Positions 1 to 7,159 of a stretch of 17,584 nucleotides of DNA are shown here, in pieces. This DNA comes from Candidatus Bathyarchaeota archaeon (lineage in GTDB: Archaea; Thermoproteota; Bathyarchaeia; TCS64). Location: positions 1 through 17,584 of the forward strand of contig WJIV01000262.1 of the NCBI GenBank assembly GCA_014730055.1, read 5' to 3'. Under the pieces are notes generated by a model. The model was not told the DNA's origin. It searched no databases and was given only the letters and a program-made list of their open reading frames with translations. Each line of letters starts with the position of its first letter. Position 1 is the first letter of the stretch. The translations under genes were made by a program, and so were the position numbers.

Positions 1-1551
1 ACTGCAGTCAATAATGTAACCTTGTTCGGATTTTCTAACAGTGAACTTAGGGTAATCAAGGGATGTAACCTCGGAGGATCTTACCTTAAATGGGTTGTTG
101 GCCTCTTTCACATTTATCCCCATGAGCTCTGTGAGGTTATAGCCTGCTATATCCTGAAGATCTAATGGCGTTCCCTCTGGGCTTCGAGCCCAAGGGTTGT
201 CATGATAGAGCCTCCTTCTCATTGTTGACATGAGGTATGCCCTGGAGATCTGTGTGTAAGGAACTATGAAGGTGCCCTTCTTGTAGCGTATACCCTCAGC
301 ACTGAAATCTTCCTCGGCTCTTAGAATCTTTATACCAGTACCGTTCAGCGCCTCGAGTAGCTTATAGGCTGTCAGAGGGTCATGTTGCTCTGGATGAAAT
401 ATCAGAGCATAAGGGGTCTTTTCTGCCTGGGCTCTAACAGCTTTAAGCCTTAGATTTCTCAGGAGAAGTTCTCTATATTTTGCAGCCATATCAAGAGCTG
501 CCAGAGCGCTTATTTTCTGCTGCTCTACTATATCCCGAAGTGTCCACCATCCACCCTTCCAGGGGTGAGGGAAGTTCACGTGGGCCCTGTACTCAGGTCT
601 ACCCCTAGTAGAGTTGAGCTGATGATAGTGAATATACTTAGGTGTCGCTAGTTTCGCGGAGGCTGACTCAGTGAGCATCCCTGTAATCCCGTGCCAGGTG
701 CACACCCTAGTATATGCGCTGTTGAACTCGGCCGTGAATCCTGCATAATTCTCAACCCCTGTCTTTCCCTGCTGTTCCAAGTTTGCAAGCATGGCGCTGC
801 CATATAGCTGCATCTCAGCCCAGAGTATAGGATCTACATTGGGGTCGGTTGGATTAGCGAAAGGTGGGATATAGTATCTTCCCCCAAAGCTACCATAGTG
901 GTGGTAGTCAATGTAAGCCAGGGGGAACCAGTCCTTGAACAGCATCTGGGCCATATGTCGACTCTCGGGTATATTCATCAGGACCAGGTCCCTGTTGTTG
1001 TCATGCCCAGTGTATTTGTGATATAACCATGGGAGCCCACATCCCTCATATTCTGTGCCCTGCCACTCCTTATACCAGTCGACTACCATGATGTTTCCGT
1101 CAGGATTTACGCATGGAACGAGCAGTAAGACTGTCTCTTCTAGTATTCTGAGGGTATCTGGGTCATCACCTGAAGCAAGGTGATATGCAAGTTCAGGTGC
1201 CATTTGGGTTCCCCCGACTTCTGAGGCGTGGATGCTCATGCCCATGGATATAACCGCTTTTCCTCTCCTAATTAGTTCCTCTAACTCTTCTTCAGGTAAG
1301 TCCTCTCTGTAGGCGAGTGTGGGACCTACCTTCTGGATCTCCTTAAGGTTCTGGTGGTTCTCGGGGCTGGTTATTATTACAAGGAGTAGAGGATTATCTT
1401 CTGTACTTCTACCCATCTCAAGTGTCTTTACTCTAGGGCTTTCTTGAGCAAGCTTGTAGTAATAATTAACTAGTTCGTCCCATCTGGCGAGCTTTTTAGC
1501 CTCTCCCATCCGGTACCCGAAAAAATTCTCTGGTGAGGTTACTTCTACCAT
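1..1551 (-). CDS. M14 family zinc carboxypeptidase, 3' end cut by window edge
   Basis: Reading the minus strand from the ATG at 1551 gives an uninterrupted frame of 517 codons that leaves the window at base 1, so the C-terminus is missing. The product is a zinc metallocarboxypeptidase-type enzyme (family M14), expected to remove C-terminal residues from peptides or act on cell-wall-like substrates. Visible hallmarks: HxxE zinc ligands H108 and E111 in SIHASEVGG; VNPDG at 148-152; the substrate-binding NNRD at 185-188; a third zinc ligand in DYHHYG (H217 or H218); and the catalytic glutamate E295 in GMLTES. Residues after about 370 form an extra domain beyond the peptidase core, as in long bacterial and archaeal M14 members. 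No signal peptide is seen at the N-terminus, so a cytoplasmic location is inferred. It is transcribed divergently from the gene at 1688. Family assignment is firm; substrate is unknown. Confidence 0.9.
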   Translation of the reverse strand, partial: MVEVTSPENFFGYRMGEAKKLARWDELVNYYYKLAQESPRVKTLEMGRSTEDNPLLLVIITSPENHQNLKEIQKVGPTLAYREDLPEEELEELIRRGKAVISMGMSIHASEVGGTQMAPELAYHLASGDDPDTLRILEETVLLLVPCVNPDGNIMVVDWYKEWQGTEYEGCGLPWLYHKYTGHDNNRDLVLMNIPESRHMAQMLFKDWFPLAYIDYHHYGSFGGRYYIPPFANPTDPNVDPILWAEMQLYGSAMLANLEQQGKTGVENYAGFTAEFNSAYTRVCTWHGITGMLTESASAKLATPKYIHYHQLNSTRGRPEYRAHVNFPHPWKGGWWTLRDIVEQQKISALAALDMAAKYRELLLRNLRLKAVRAQAEKTPYALIFHPEQHDPLTAYKLLEALNGTGIKILRAEEDFSAEGIRYKKGTFIVPYTQISRAYLMSTMRRRLYHDNPWARSPEGTPLDLQDIAGYNLTELMGINVKEANNPFKVRSSEVTSLDYPKFTVRKSEQGYIIDCS

Positions 1552-1574
1552 GGTACCTATATTATTATATTTTC

Positions 1575-1583
1575 ACTATAACG
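1575..1583 (-). promoter_or_regulatory. TATA-like element for the M14 peptidase gene
   Basis: On the minus strand GTTATAGTG lies 24-32 nt before the ATG at 1551, the distance expected for an archaeal promoter with a very short leader. A small palindrome TAACGTTA (1579-1586) overlaps it. The assignment rests on position and AT-rich character only. Confidence 0.4.
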
Positions 1584-1687
1584 TTAACTATTGTCTATTT
1601 AGTATCGAGGAAAGCTTATATTATACAAATCTTTGAGTCGGTATCTTTTTATTTGAATTCTCATGGATACATGGACGCTTAGGAAAA

Positions 1688-2026
1688 ATGATAACAAAAA
1701 AGGAAAGTGAAAAATACGTAGCATTCTGGGAGATACACTCAGGGGAGATAGATAAGATCAAGCACAAAGCTGAGAAACTGAGGATGCTGGTAAAAGCCTT
1801 CCCCTGGGAATATCCAAAATCCCTGCTAGGCCCCTATTCATGGGAGGGCGAGAACAGAGGATTCCAGGTTTTTGAGGTCACTGATTCCCAGCAGCTTGAG
1901 AATCTATCGGATTACTGGAACTCACTCGTAAAAATCACTTTCCAACCCATAGTTGATACCCGTATCTGGGAGATCGGGGACTATATTAAGGGTCAGAAGG
2001 ACGAGGAATCGATGATCCTTGTTTAG
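1688..2026 (+). CDS. small DUF3303-like protein
   Basis: This 112-residue cytoplasmic protein has no signal peptide or membrane span. Its middle and end (GFQVFEVTD at 58-66 followed by a Trp/Tyr-rich stretch and FQPIVDTR) resemble DUF3303-type ferredoxin-fold proteins. In those, a strand reports a 'result' residue set and ends in a conserved 'W..LV.f...P' segment. Function of that family is not established. The ATG at 1688 is the first in frame; other ATGs at 1663 and 1671 are out of frame. A TATA-like TTTTTATTT at 1645-1653 is suitably placed. The next gene begins 35 nt downstream but appears to have its own promoter. The family call is by eye and moderately sure; a real gene is likely from codon pattern and context. 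Confidence 0.65.
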   Translation: MITKKESEKYVAFWEIHSGEIDKIKHKAEKLRMLVKAFPWEYPKSLLGPYSWEGENRGFQVFEVTDSQQLENLSDYWNSLVKITFQPIVDTRIWEIGDYIKGQKDEESMILV

Positions 2027-2029
2027 GTG

Positions 2030-2041
2030 GTTTTAAATTTT
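2030..2041 (+). promoter_or_regulatory. TATA-like element giving a leaderless start at 2062
   Basis: GTTTTAAATTTT lies in the 35-nt gap between two plus-strand genes, centred about 27 nt before the ATG at 2062. That is the archaeal TATA-to-start distance for leaderless transcription, and no Shine-Dalgarno precedes the ATG. This suggests the downstream gene is transcribed on its own. Confidence 0.5.
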
Positions 2042-2061
2042 CACCTGATCATATTTAGATT

Positions 2062-2826
2062 ATGTCGATCGACCTACTGCTATATATGTTGATGTTTATC
2101 GCCCTAGCAGGGGTAATTATCATGGCGATAATCGTTAACTTAAGATTAAGCAAGATCAAAAAGTTGGAGCAACCTGAATCCGAGCAGAGACAGGAGCAGA
2201 TGGTTGAGGAAGTCGAGCCGACTAAACCGGATACTATAGAGGAAAAGCCTGAACCGGTATATCGATTAGAACCTGAAACGGATTATGAACCTCAGGTTGA
2301 TGCAATACCTCCCTCTCAATATGAGCTGGATCCAGAGATTGAGGAGAAAGCCGAAGAAACTCGCGAATTGCAAAGTTCAGTAGACTTTGAGATTGAGCAG
2401 GAAACTAAAGATACGAATGAGGCTTTAGGCGAAATAGAGGAAGAGCAGGTTGAGATTCCACCTGAATTACGTTTAGAGCCCGAAAAGCAATACTTCACCA
2501 TGGAGGAACCAAGCAGGGAGGCTAGTTCTCCCTTTTTTGAGAAAGGCAGTGAGGAAAAGGTGGAGGAGACCGTTGATCTTGAGATGCCATTTTACTTTGA
2601 GATCTCCTCAGATGTCGAAGAGGAGCCAGAGGAAGCTATTCCAGAGGAGCCTCAGACCGAGGAAGAATGGTATGTCCCAGAGGAACCTGCTGAGGATTCA
2701 AAGAAAGAAGAGGATGATGATGGAATTGTGGTTTGCCCACACTGCAGTAGTGAGGTACCCAAAACAATATACTGTATCTATTGTGGAAATTCTCTGAAAC
2801 CTAATCCCCTTGTTGAGGAACCTTAA
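2062..2826 (+). CDS. membrane-anchored acidic protein with C-terminal zinc ribbon
   Basis: I do not recognise a named family. The 254-residue protein has three parts. Residues about 4-26 form a hydrophobic segment followed by basic residues (RLSKIKK), consistent with a single N-terminal anchor leaving the rest in the cytoplasm. Residues about 35-220 are a low-complexity linker very rich in Glu and Pro with few hydrophobics, probably disordered and strongly negative. The end carries a zinc ribbon with C225-x2-C228 and C238-x2-C241, closely followed by the C-terminus. Such an arrangement would hold a small binding module at the membrane on a long flexible tether; the partner is unknown. A nearby minus-strand gene also encodes a tiny zinc protein. 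A U-run at 2836-2840 lies just after the stop. The gene is clearly coding; function is open. Confidence 0.75.
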   Translation: MSIDLLLYMLMFIALAGVIIMAIIVNLRLSKIKKLEQPESEQRQEQMVEEVEPTKPDTIEEKPEPVYRLEPETDYEPQVDAIPPSQYELDPEIEEKAEETRELQSSVDFEIEQETKDTNEALGEIEEEQVEIPPELRLEPEKQYFTMEEPSREASSPFFEKGSEEKVEETVDLEMPFYFEISSDVEEEPEEAIPEEPQTEEEWYVPEEPAEDSKKEEDDDGIVVCPHCSSEVPKTIYCIYCGNSLKPNPLVEEP

Positions 2827-2907
2827 GAATCTACATTTTTCTCAATAATGATCAAAAATTCTTTAAAAAATAAACAAAAAGCTGAAATCTAAATAATCTT
2901 TAGAATT
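2827..2907. terminator. convergent intergenic, U-runs on both strands
   Basis: Between two convergent genes there is a T5 tract at 2836-2840 on the plus strand, shortly after the stop at 2826. On the opposite strand A-tracts (2853-2857, 2865-2870, 2876-2880) read as U-runs shortly after the small zinc gene. Archaeal termination usually relies on such U-runs, so a bidirectional terminator is inferred. Confidence 0.4.
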
Positions 2908-3066
2908 CTATCTCCTTGGGCTTCGATTCTGGAAACAATCCCGGCAGTATACTGGCCTGCCCTCTGTTGGCTTGAATGGGACTTCACACTCCTCTCCACA
3001 TTCACTACAGACAGCCTTATGCATTGTCCGTGGGCCTCTGTCGTACCTTCGACCTCTATTACTCAT
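2908..3066 (-). CDS. 52-residue CxxC-x17-CxxC zinc-binding protein
   Basis: A short minus-strand gene runs from ATG at 3066 to TAG at 2908. The product has a basic N-terminus (GRRYDRGPR) and four cysteines, C20-x2-C23 and C41-x2-C44, separated by exactly 17 residues. The segment between them is VPFKPTEGRPVYCRDC (29-44). This matches the small 'CxxC-x17-CxxC' domain proteins of archaea and some bacteria, whose spacing and PF.P..GRPVYCRDC text are highly conserved. They are presumed zinc-binding and, from the basic arm, possibly nucleic-acid or ribosome associated, which is inference. A good Shine-Dalgarno GGAGTG (3078-3073) stands 8 nt before the ATG, fixing the start. A TATA-like TTTAAATAT at 3157-3149 would give a leader of about 60 nt. 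Confidence in the gene is high despite its size. Confidence 0.85.
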   Translation of the reverse strand: MSNRGRRYDRGPRTMHKAVCSECGEECEVPFKPTEGRPVYCRDCFQNRSPRR

Positions 3067-3199
3067 CTATTTCACTCCTACTAAATATGTATACTCTGCA
3101 TCGCCCCTAGAGGCATATCAGGGTACCGCAAGTTATGCTCATACCCTCATATTTAAACACTATATGGATTTCCCTATATATTCATCTAATTGATATCAA

Positions 3200-3208
3200 G
3201 TTTTTATA
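3200..3208 (+). promoter_or_regulatory. TATA-like element for the site-2 protease gene
   Basis: GTTTTTATA lies upstream of the site-2 protease. Counting about 25 nt downstream puts transcription start near 3230, which coincides with the first base of the long stem at 3231. A second candidate, CTATATATT around 3174-3182, would start the RNA earlier and include the inverted repeat at 3209. Which one is used cannot be told from sequence. Confidence 0.45.
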
Positions 3209-3301
3209 GGATCTTTCATTCTCAATCTTAGGTTGGAAAGATCCGAAAAACGTGTCTACGATTTCTTAGGCAAACCCCTCAGATTTTTCATCTTTCCAGC
3301 C
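3209..3301 (+). promoter_or_regulatory. structured leader with alternative stems before site-2 protease
   Basis: GGTTGGAAAGAT (3231-3242) pairs with ATCTTTCCAGCC (3290-3301) over 12 positions, one of them G-U. After a CC bulge, GAAAAA (3245-3250) pairs with TTTTTC (3284-3289). The enclosed loop holds CGT/ACG (3251-3260) and TCT-AGG/CCT-AGA (3264-3283), giving a three-way junction. In competition, GGATCTTTC (3209-3217) pairs perfectly with GAAAGATCC (3236-3244). The structure ends 8 nt before the Shine-Dalgarno GGAGG at 3310-3314. It could be an RNA regulator of translation or, as DNA, three copies of an ATCTTTC operator. No known riboswitch class is recognised. Confidence 0.45.
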
Positions 3302-3322
3302 ACGTTATAGGAGGAAAAGAAA

Positions 3323-4471
3323 ATTTCGATAAAAGTAGGAAAAATATCGGGTATAGAGATCAAGATAAACTATTCATGGCTATTAATCTACGCTCTGCTT
3401 ACCTGGTCAATTGCAGCAAATTATCTTCCAACTCAATTCCCTGATAAAACAGGCACATTTTACTGGAGTATAGGAGCTATTGCTGCTTTAGCCCTTTTCA
3501 CCTCTGTTCTAATCCACGAGTTGGCTCACAGCTTTGTGGCTCAGAGCAATGAGATGGGGATAAGGAGCATCACTTTACACTTCTTCGGCGGGGTGTCTGA
3601 GCTTGAGGATGAGAGCAAGACCCCCGGTATTGAAATGAGGATGGCAGCCGTGGGTCCAATCACTAGCCTGGTAATTGGAGTCACTTTAGTAGGTCTCTAT
3701 ATAGTCTTGGGCGAGGGTGTACCAGATTTCCTAAGGGCTGTTCTCCAGTATAGTGGTTTCACCAACCTGGGCCTTGCATTCTTCAACACGATCCCTGCTT
3801 TCCCAATGGATGGGGGTAGGGTTCTAAGGGCAATCTTGTGGAAGCGTAATAATGACATTCTGAAAGCAACAAGGTGGGCGAGGACTATCAGTATCGGCAT
3901 AAGTTTTGTATTTATGTTCCTTGGATTCGCAAGCCTATTCATAGGTGCCTTTGGTAATGGTCTCTGGCTAGTTGTACTGGGGATCTTTCTAAGAGGTGCG
4001 GCTGAGGCTGAGATGAGTCACACGATAATAAGTGAGGCTCTTGGAGATGTAACTATTGGTGATATAATGAGTACGGACATTATCAGTATCGAACCCGATC
4101 TCTCACTTGAGACAGCGGTAACAGAGTATTTTCAGAAGTATAAACACAATGGGTTTCCCGTCGTTGACGATGGTGAGCTTGTGGGTATAGTTACCGAACA
4201 GGATGTTAGAGAGGTGGATTCGGATAGGAGGGGTGTGACCTCCGTGGCTGATGTCATGAGGCCTCGAGGTGAGATAATTACAGTTGAGTCAGATGATGTG
4301 GCCAGTGATGCTTTGCTTAAGATGGCAAGGAATGATGTCGGGAGGCTGCCTGTCATGGAGGGTGGAAAGATGATAGGTATAGTAACGCGAAGTGACTTCA
4401 CCAGAAGTATCAAAATGAAGTCTCAGCTAGATGAGGAGACCTCAGAGCTGGCTGAAACTATTAGCCGCTAA
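3323..4471 (+). CDS. site-2 protease (M50) with two CBS domains, ATT start
   Basis: This is an intramembrane zinc metalloprotease of the site-2 protease class, which cleaves membrane-spanning substrates such as anti-sigma-like or regulatory proteins. The frame runs back from the M50 motifs to a stop at 3308-3310. It contains no ATG, GTG or TTG before the TTG at 3521, which lies inside HELAH and cannot be the start. The best start is ATT at 3323, 8 nt after the Shine-Dalgarno GGAGG (3310-3314), giving 382 residues beginning (M)SIKVGKISGIEI, the usual N-terminus for the family. Zinc ligands: H65 and H69 with catalytic E66, and D163 in NTIPAFPMDGGR (155-166). About six membrane spans are followed by CBS domains at about 242-298 and 306-363, which usually bind adenine nucleotides. 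A leader with strong folding potential precedes it. Confidence 0.9.
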   Translation: MSIKVGKISGIEIKINYSWLLIYALLTWSIAANYLPTQFPDKTGTFYWSIGAIAALALFTSVLIHELAHSFVAQSNEMGIRSITLHFFGGVSELEDESKTPGIEMRMAAVGPITSLVIGVTLVGLYIVLGEGVPDFLRAVLQYSGFTNLGLAFFNTIPAFPMDGGRVLRAILWKRNNDILKATRWARTISIGISFVFMFLGFASLFIGAFGNGLWLVVLGIFLRGAAEAEMSHTIISEALGDVTIGDIMSTDIISIEPDLSLETAVTEYFQKYKHNGFPVVDDGELVGIVTEQDVREVDSDRRGVTSVADVMRPRGEIITVESDDVASDALLKMARNDVGRLPVMEGGKMIGIVTRSDFTRSIKMKSQLDEETSELAETISR

Positions 4472-4502
4472 AATTTCAATTTTTATTAATATATTCAAAA
4501 TT

Positions 4503-5804
4503 TTACGTATAGTTTGTCCAGAGTGACATAATGCTATCACGCTTGGTCACGAGTTTTGGACCCGGTATAACCACTTCAGCTGGGCGAGGTTGTAGATTAT
4601 AGTTATTAGACATTGAGTATCCATAAGCTCCAGCTCCTAGGATGGCGAGAACCTCTCCTTCCTTTGGGATTGTTATCTCTCGGTCAATTGCTAGTAAATC
4701 CCCTGTCTCGCAAAGGGGTCCAGCGATCGTACATTTTTTTGTTGGTCCTTCTAACCTGTCTACATTCAGGATATGATGATATGCTTCTTTGAACCTGTGG
4801 TCTTCATACCTTCCATAGAATGCTGGCCTAAGTAACGTGTTAAATCCTGCGTCGACTCCCACGATGGTTGAACCATGTTTTTCCTCCACGGTATTCACCC
4901 TCGTGAGAAGAACGCCTGCATCCCCTGTTAGGTACCTTCCCGGTTCGACGAATATATTTTCAAAGTCGAGACCACTCTTGTTGACTCTTTCACAGATACC
5001 TCTAGCATATACGTCTATAGGAAACTCCTTCTGATCAGGTTTATAGGGTATACCCGGTCCTCCCCCGAAGTCCACATGATCAAGTTCATAACCTAGAAAT
5101 TCTGTCATTGTTTTTGCCATATTCAGAGTATTAGAGACAGTATCTAGGAAATTGTGAACGTCTTCCCCAGTCCAGCCAGATCCAATATGCTGGTGAAGTC
5201 CTATTGGTTTAAACCCTAATCCTAGCGCCTCCTGACAGAGTTGAATCATTTTATTTTCTTCTATACCAAATTTTACGGGTCTCCCATGTGAGCGTGAACC
5301 TGCTGTGATAACTTTAGGATCGAATCCGGCCCCTTTTCCCGGGTTCCACCTGATGGATACATTTAGCCCCTCAGGTGCTATTTTTGCTAGCCTTCTCATC
5401 ATGCTGAAGCTATCAATATTGATGAGTATTCCGTTGTCAAGCATATTTTCCATTGTTTCGTTCTTTACGCTGGTTCCTGTGAACATTATTTTTTGACTGG
5501 GGAAGCCACATCTTATAGCAAACTCGGACTCATAGATGGATAATACATCCGCATAAGCGCCTTCGTTTGCTAGGGTTCTTAGTATCTCAGGGTTATAGTT
5601 AGCTTTCAGAGCGTAGAATACACTCACCTTCCTATCTGAATACTTTATCAAGTTGTCCCTGATCCGCGTGTAGTTTTCCCGAATGCGTTCAAGATTGTAT
5701 ACATAGGTTGGAGTGCCATAGGTATGAGCTATTGAGCTAAGGGAATAGTCATGAATATGAAGTTGATTTCCTTTTTCTTCCAAATGGCCAGGAATTAAAA
5801 GCAT
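4503..5804 (-). CDS. lysA: diaminopimelate decarboxylase
   Basis: The enzyme removes CO2 from meso-diaminopimelate to give L-lysine, the last step of the DAP pathway, using pyridoxal phosphate. The 433-residue length is normal. Visible hallmarks: PLP lysine K67 in YALKANY; HQHIGSG at 204-210; the phosphate-binding GGGPG at 247-251; EPGR at 287-290; the active-site cysteine C365 in GPLCETGD, contributed across the dimer; and AGAYGYSMSNNYN at 391-403. The C-E-T-G-D text favours LysA over related ornithine or carboxynorspermidine decarboxylases. The ATG at 5804 has a TATA-like TCTTTAATA on the minus strand (5837-5829), about 27 nt away, so it is probably leaderless. No other lysine gene is nearby. 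The gene converges with the site-2 protease across a 31-nt AT-rich gap. Confidence 0.95.
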   Translation of the reverse strand: MLLIPGHLEEKGNQLHIHDYSLSSIAHTYGTPTYVYNLERIRENYTRIRDNLIKYSDRKVSVFYALKANYNPEILRTLANEGAYADVLSIYESEFAIRCGFPSQKIMFTGTSVKNETMENMLDNGILINIDSFSMMRRLAKIAPEGLNVSIRWNPGKGAGFDPKVITAGSRSHGRPVKFGIEENKMIQLCQEALGLGFKPIGLHQHIGSGWTGEDVHNFLDTVSNTLNMAKTMTEFLGYELDHVDFGGGPGIPYKPDQKEFPIDVYARGICERVNKSGLDFENIFVEPGRYLTGDAGVLLTRVNTVEEKHGSTIVGVDAGFNTLLRPAFYGRYEDHRFKEAYHHILNVDRLEGPTKKCTIAGPLCETGDLLAIDREITIPKEGEVLAILGAGAYGYSMSNNYNLQPRPAEVVIPGPKLVTKRDSIMSLWTNYT

Positions 5805-5828
5805 GTTAAAATAATTTTCATGAGACTA

Positions 5829-5837
5829 TTAAAGAAT
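5829..5837 (-). promoter_or_regulatory. TATA-like element for lysA
   Basis: TCTTTAATA on the minus strand lies 25-33 nt before the lysA ATG (5804) and there is no Shine-Dalgarno, consistent with a leaderless mRNA. Confidence 0.45.
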
Positions 5838-5905
5838 CACTGTAAACCCTTTTTCTAATATTGGATTATACAAGTCACACCCGTATTGCTCATGCTTTGG
5901 AGGAA

Positions 5906-5915
5906 TCTATTTATG
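5906..5915 (+). promoter_or_regulatory. TATA-like element for the CcdA fusion gene
   Basis: The CTATTTATG stretch lies about 32-41 nt before the ATG at 5947, giving a leader of roughly 10-15 nt. It shares a 142-nt divergent gap with the lysA promoter. Confidence 0.4.
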
Positions 5916-5946
5916 CTGCTGTATAGGTAAAAAGAAGGGTGCTTTA

Positions 5947-7092
5947 ATGGTAAGGATAACGAGGACCGCCAAGTTCTTCCTCTTCCTCTGTTTAATCCTT
6001 ATACCTAGTATAATTGTTAACGCGGTTGATGAGCCAGTTGTTGTAGCTTATGGATCAGGCTGTTATGGATGTTTCCATACTTACGAGAATCGAATTAATG
6101 CACTTGAGGAGAGTGGATTGGCTCAAGTTGAGGCTAAACACTTTAACAAGGTAGCGGATGCCGAGTCTGAATTAGAGGAAATTCGTTCGAGTTTGAATGT
6201 GCCAGATGACTGGCGTGGTAAGACCACTATCGTGGTAGATGGGAAGTATATCTTTGAGTACGAGGTTCCCGTGGATGACATTGAGGCCTTCTTGCGGACT
6301 GATTATAGAAAAATAAAATCTCTCGTGGTACGTAGGGGTCTAGGACACTATGAGCTTGTCATCGATGATGAGGAACCTGTTGTTTGTGAGGATATGAACC
6401 TGACTCAGTGCATAGCCACTCAGAGAGGGTCCTCAAGCAGCACTCTTGCCCTTGTACTTGTTAGCGGCTTCCTTGACGGTGTAAATCCATGTGCTTTCAC
6501 TGTACTCTTGCTCTTTATCGGGCTTCTGACATCTAAACCAGGGAATGAGAGGCAGTCTCTTCTTATGGGAGGGCTATACATTGTGACGATATTCCTAACT
6601 TACATGGCAATAGGTCTAAGCCTCTATCGCTTAGTGGAAATAAGTGAAGCTGCGAACTGGGTAGTAACGATTGGAGGAGTAATAATGATAGGCATGGGCT
6701 TACTAAATCTCATAGAATTCATTGGAAATAAGGGCTTCACCCTCAGGATGCCTTTCTCAGGCCAGATGGAAGTATATAATTGGATGTCCCGTTTGACTTA
6801 TCCTGCCACAGTTGTCGCAGGCGTACTTGTTGCAATATTCGAGTTCCCATGCACGGGGGCAGTTTACTTCAGCATCGTAAGTCTTCTGGCTTCAACTGAG
6901 ACGTTTGCCGCAGGTTACATGTATCTACTGCTTTATAATCTAGTTTTCATCCTACCCCTGGTAATAGTGTTCTTAATAGCTTGGATGGGAGAGAAAAAAA
7001 TTGATGCCCTTGGTGCCGCGAATCATCGTTACCTGAAATTAATTTCATCTATATTGTTTATCTCCCTTGGAATTTACTTAATTTTAAAATAA
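5947..7092 (+). CDS. thioredoxin-like domain fused to CcdA-type electron transporter
   Basis: The protein moves reducing equivalents across the membrane, the role of the CcdA/DsbD family. Residues 1-26 look like a signal peptide or first span (basic start, then FFLFLCLILIPSIIVNA). A thioredoxin-like domain of about 100 residues follows with C39-x2-C42 in GSGCYGC, expected outside the cytoplasm. The usual cis-Pro position near 93 reads KTTIVV, without proline. A second cysteine pair, C147 and C155, sits in the connector. From about 166 a six-span CcdA core carries the two signature cysteines, C182 in DGVNPCAF and C302 in FEFPCTGA. Each signature sits at the start of one half of the inverted repeat. 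The start ATG follows a weak GGGTG. A membrane-bound S16 protease gene lies 67 nt downstream on the same strand with its own TATA. The family call is firm; partner thiol proteins are unknown. Confidence 0.9.
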   Translation: MVRITRTAKFFLFLCLILIPSIIVNAVDEPVVVAYGSGCYGCFHTYENRINALEESGLAQVEAKHFNKVADAESELEEIRSSLNVPDDWRGKTTIVVDGKYIFEYEVPVDDIEAFLRTDYRKIKSLVVRRGLGHYELVIDDEEPVVCEDMNLTQCIATQRGSSSSTLALVLVSGFLDGVNPCAFTVLLLFIGLLTSKPGNERQSLLMGGLYIVTIFLTYMAIGLSLYRLVEISEAANWVVTIGGVIMIGMGLLNLIEFIGNKGFTLRMPFSGQMEVYNWMSRLTYPATVVAGVLVAIFEFPCTGAVYFSIVSLLASTETFAAGYMYLLLYNLVFILPLVIVFLIAWMGEKKIDALGAANHRYLKLISSILFISLGIYLILK

Positions 7093-7131
7093 GGGTTATT
7101 TTTCCTCATAAAAAGCTGTAATAGGTAGGAT

Positions 7132-7142
7132 TTTCTTATATG
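7132..7142 (+). promoter_or_regulatory. TATA-like element for the membrane S16 protease
   Basis: TTTCTTATATG is centred about 23 nt before the TTG at 7160. A purine-rich GGGG (7153-7156) sits just before the start. The element supports the TTG start and separate transcription from the CcdA fusion gene. Confidence 0.4.
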
Positions 7143-7159
7143 AATTGGTGTAGGGGCTC

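Noticed and set aside
2972..3193. Plus-strand frame of 73 codons
   Set aside because: It is the opposite strand of the CxxC-x17-CxxC gene and its promoter region, with no family features of its own.
3231..3301. tRNA or known riboswitch in the folded leader
   Set aside because: The 71-nt size and multi-stem fold invite the idea, but there is no T-loop GTTC-type motif, no 7-bp acceptor stem with anticodon arm, and no recognised riboswitch core.
3521..4471. Site-2 protease starting at the TTG at 3521
   Set aside because: This start falls inside the catalytic HELAH motif and would remove the first zinc ligand and the first membrane spans; the frame continues upstream with typical family sequence.
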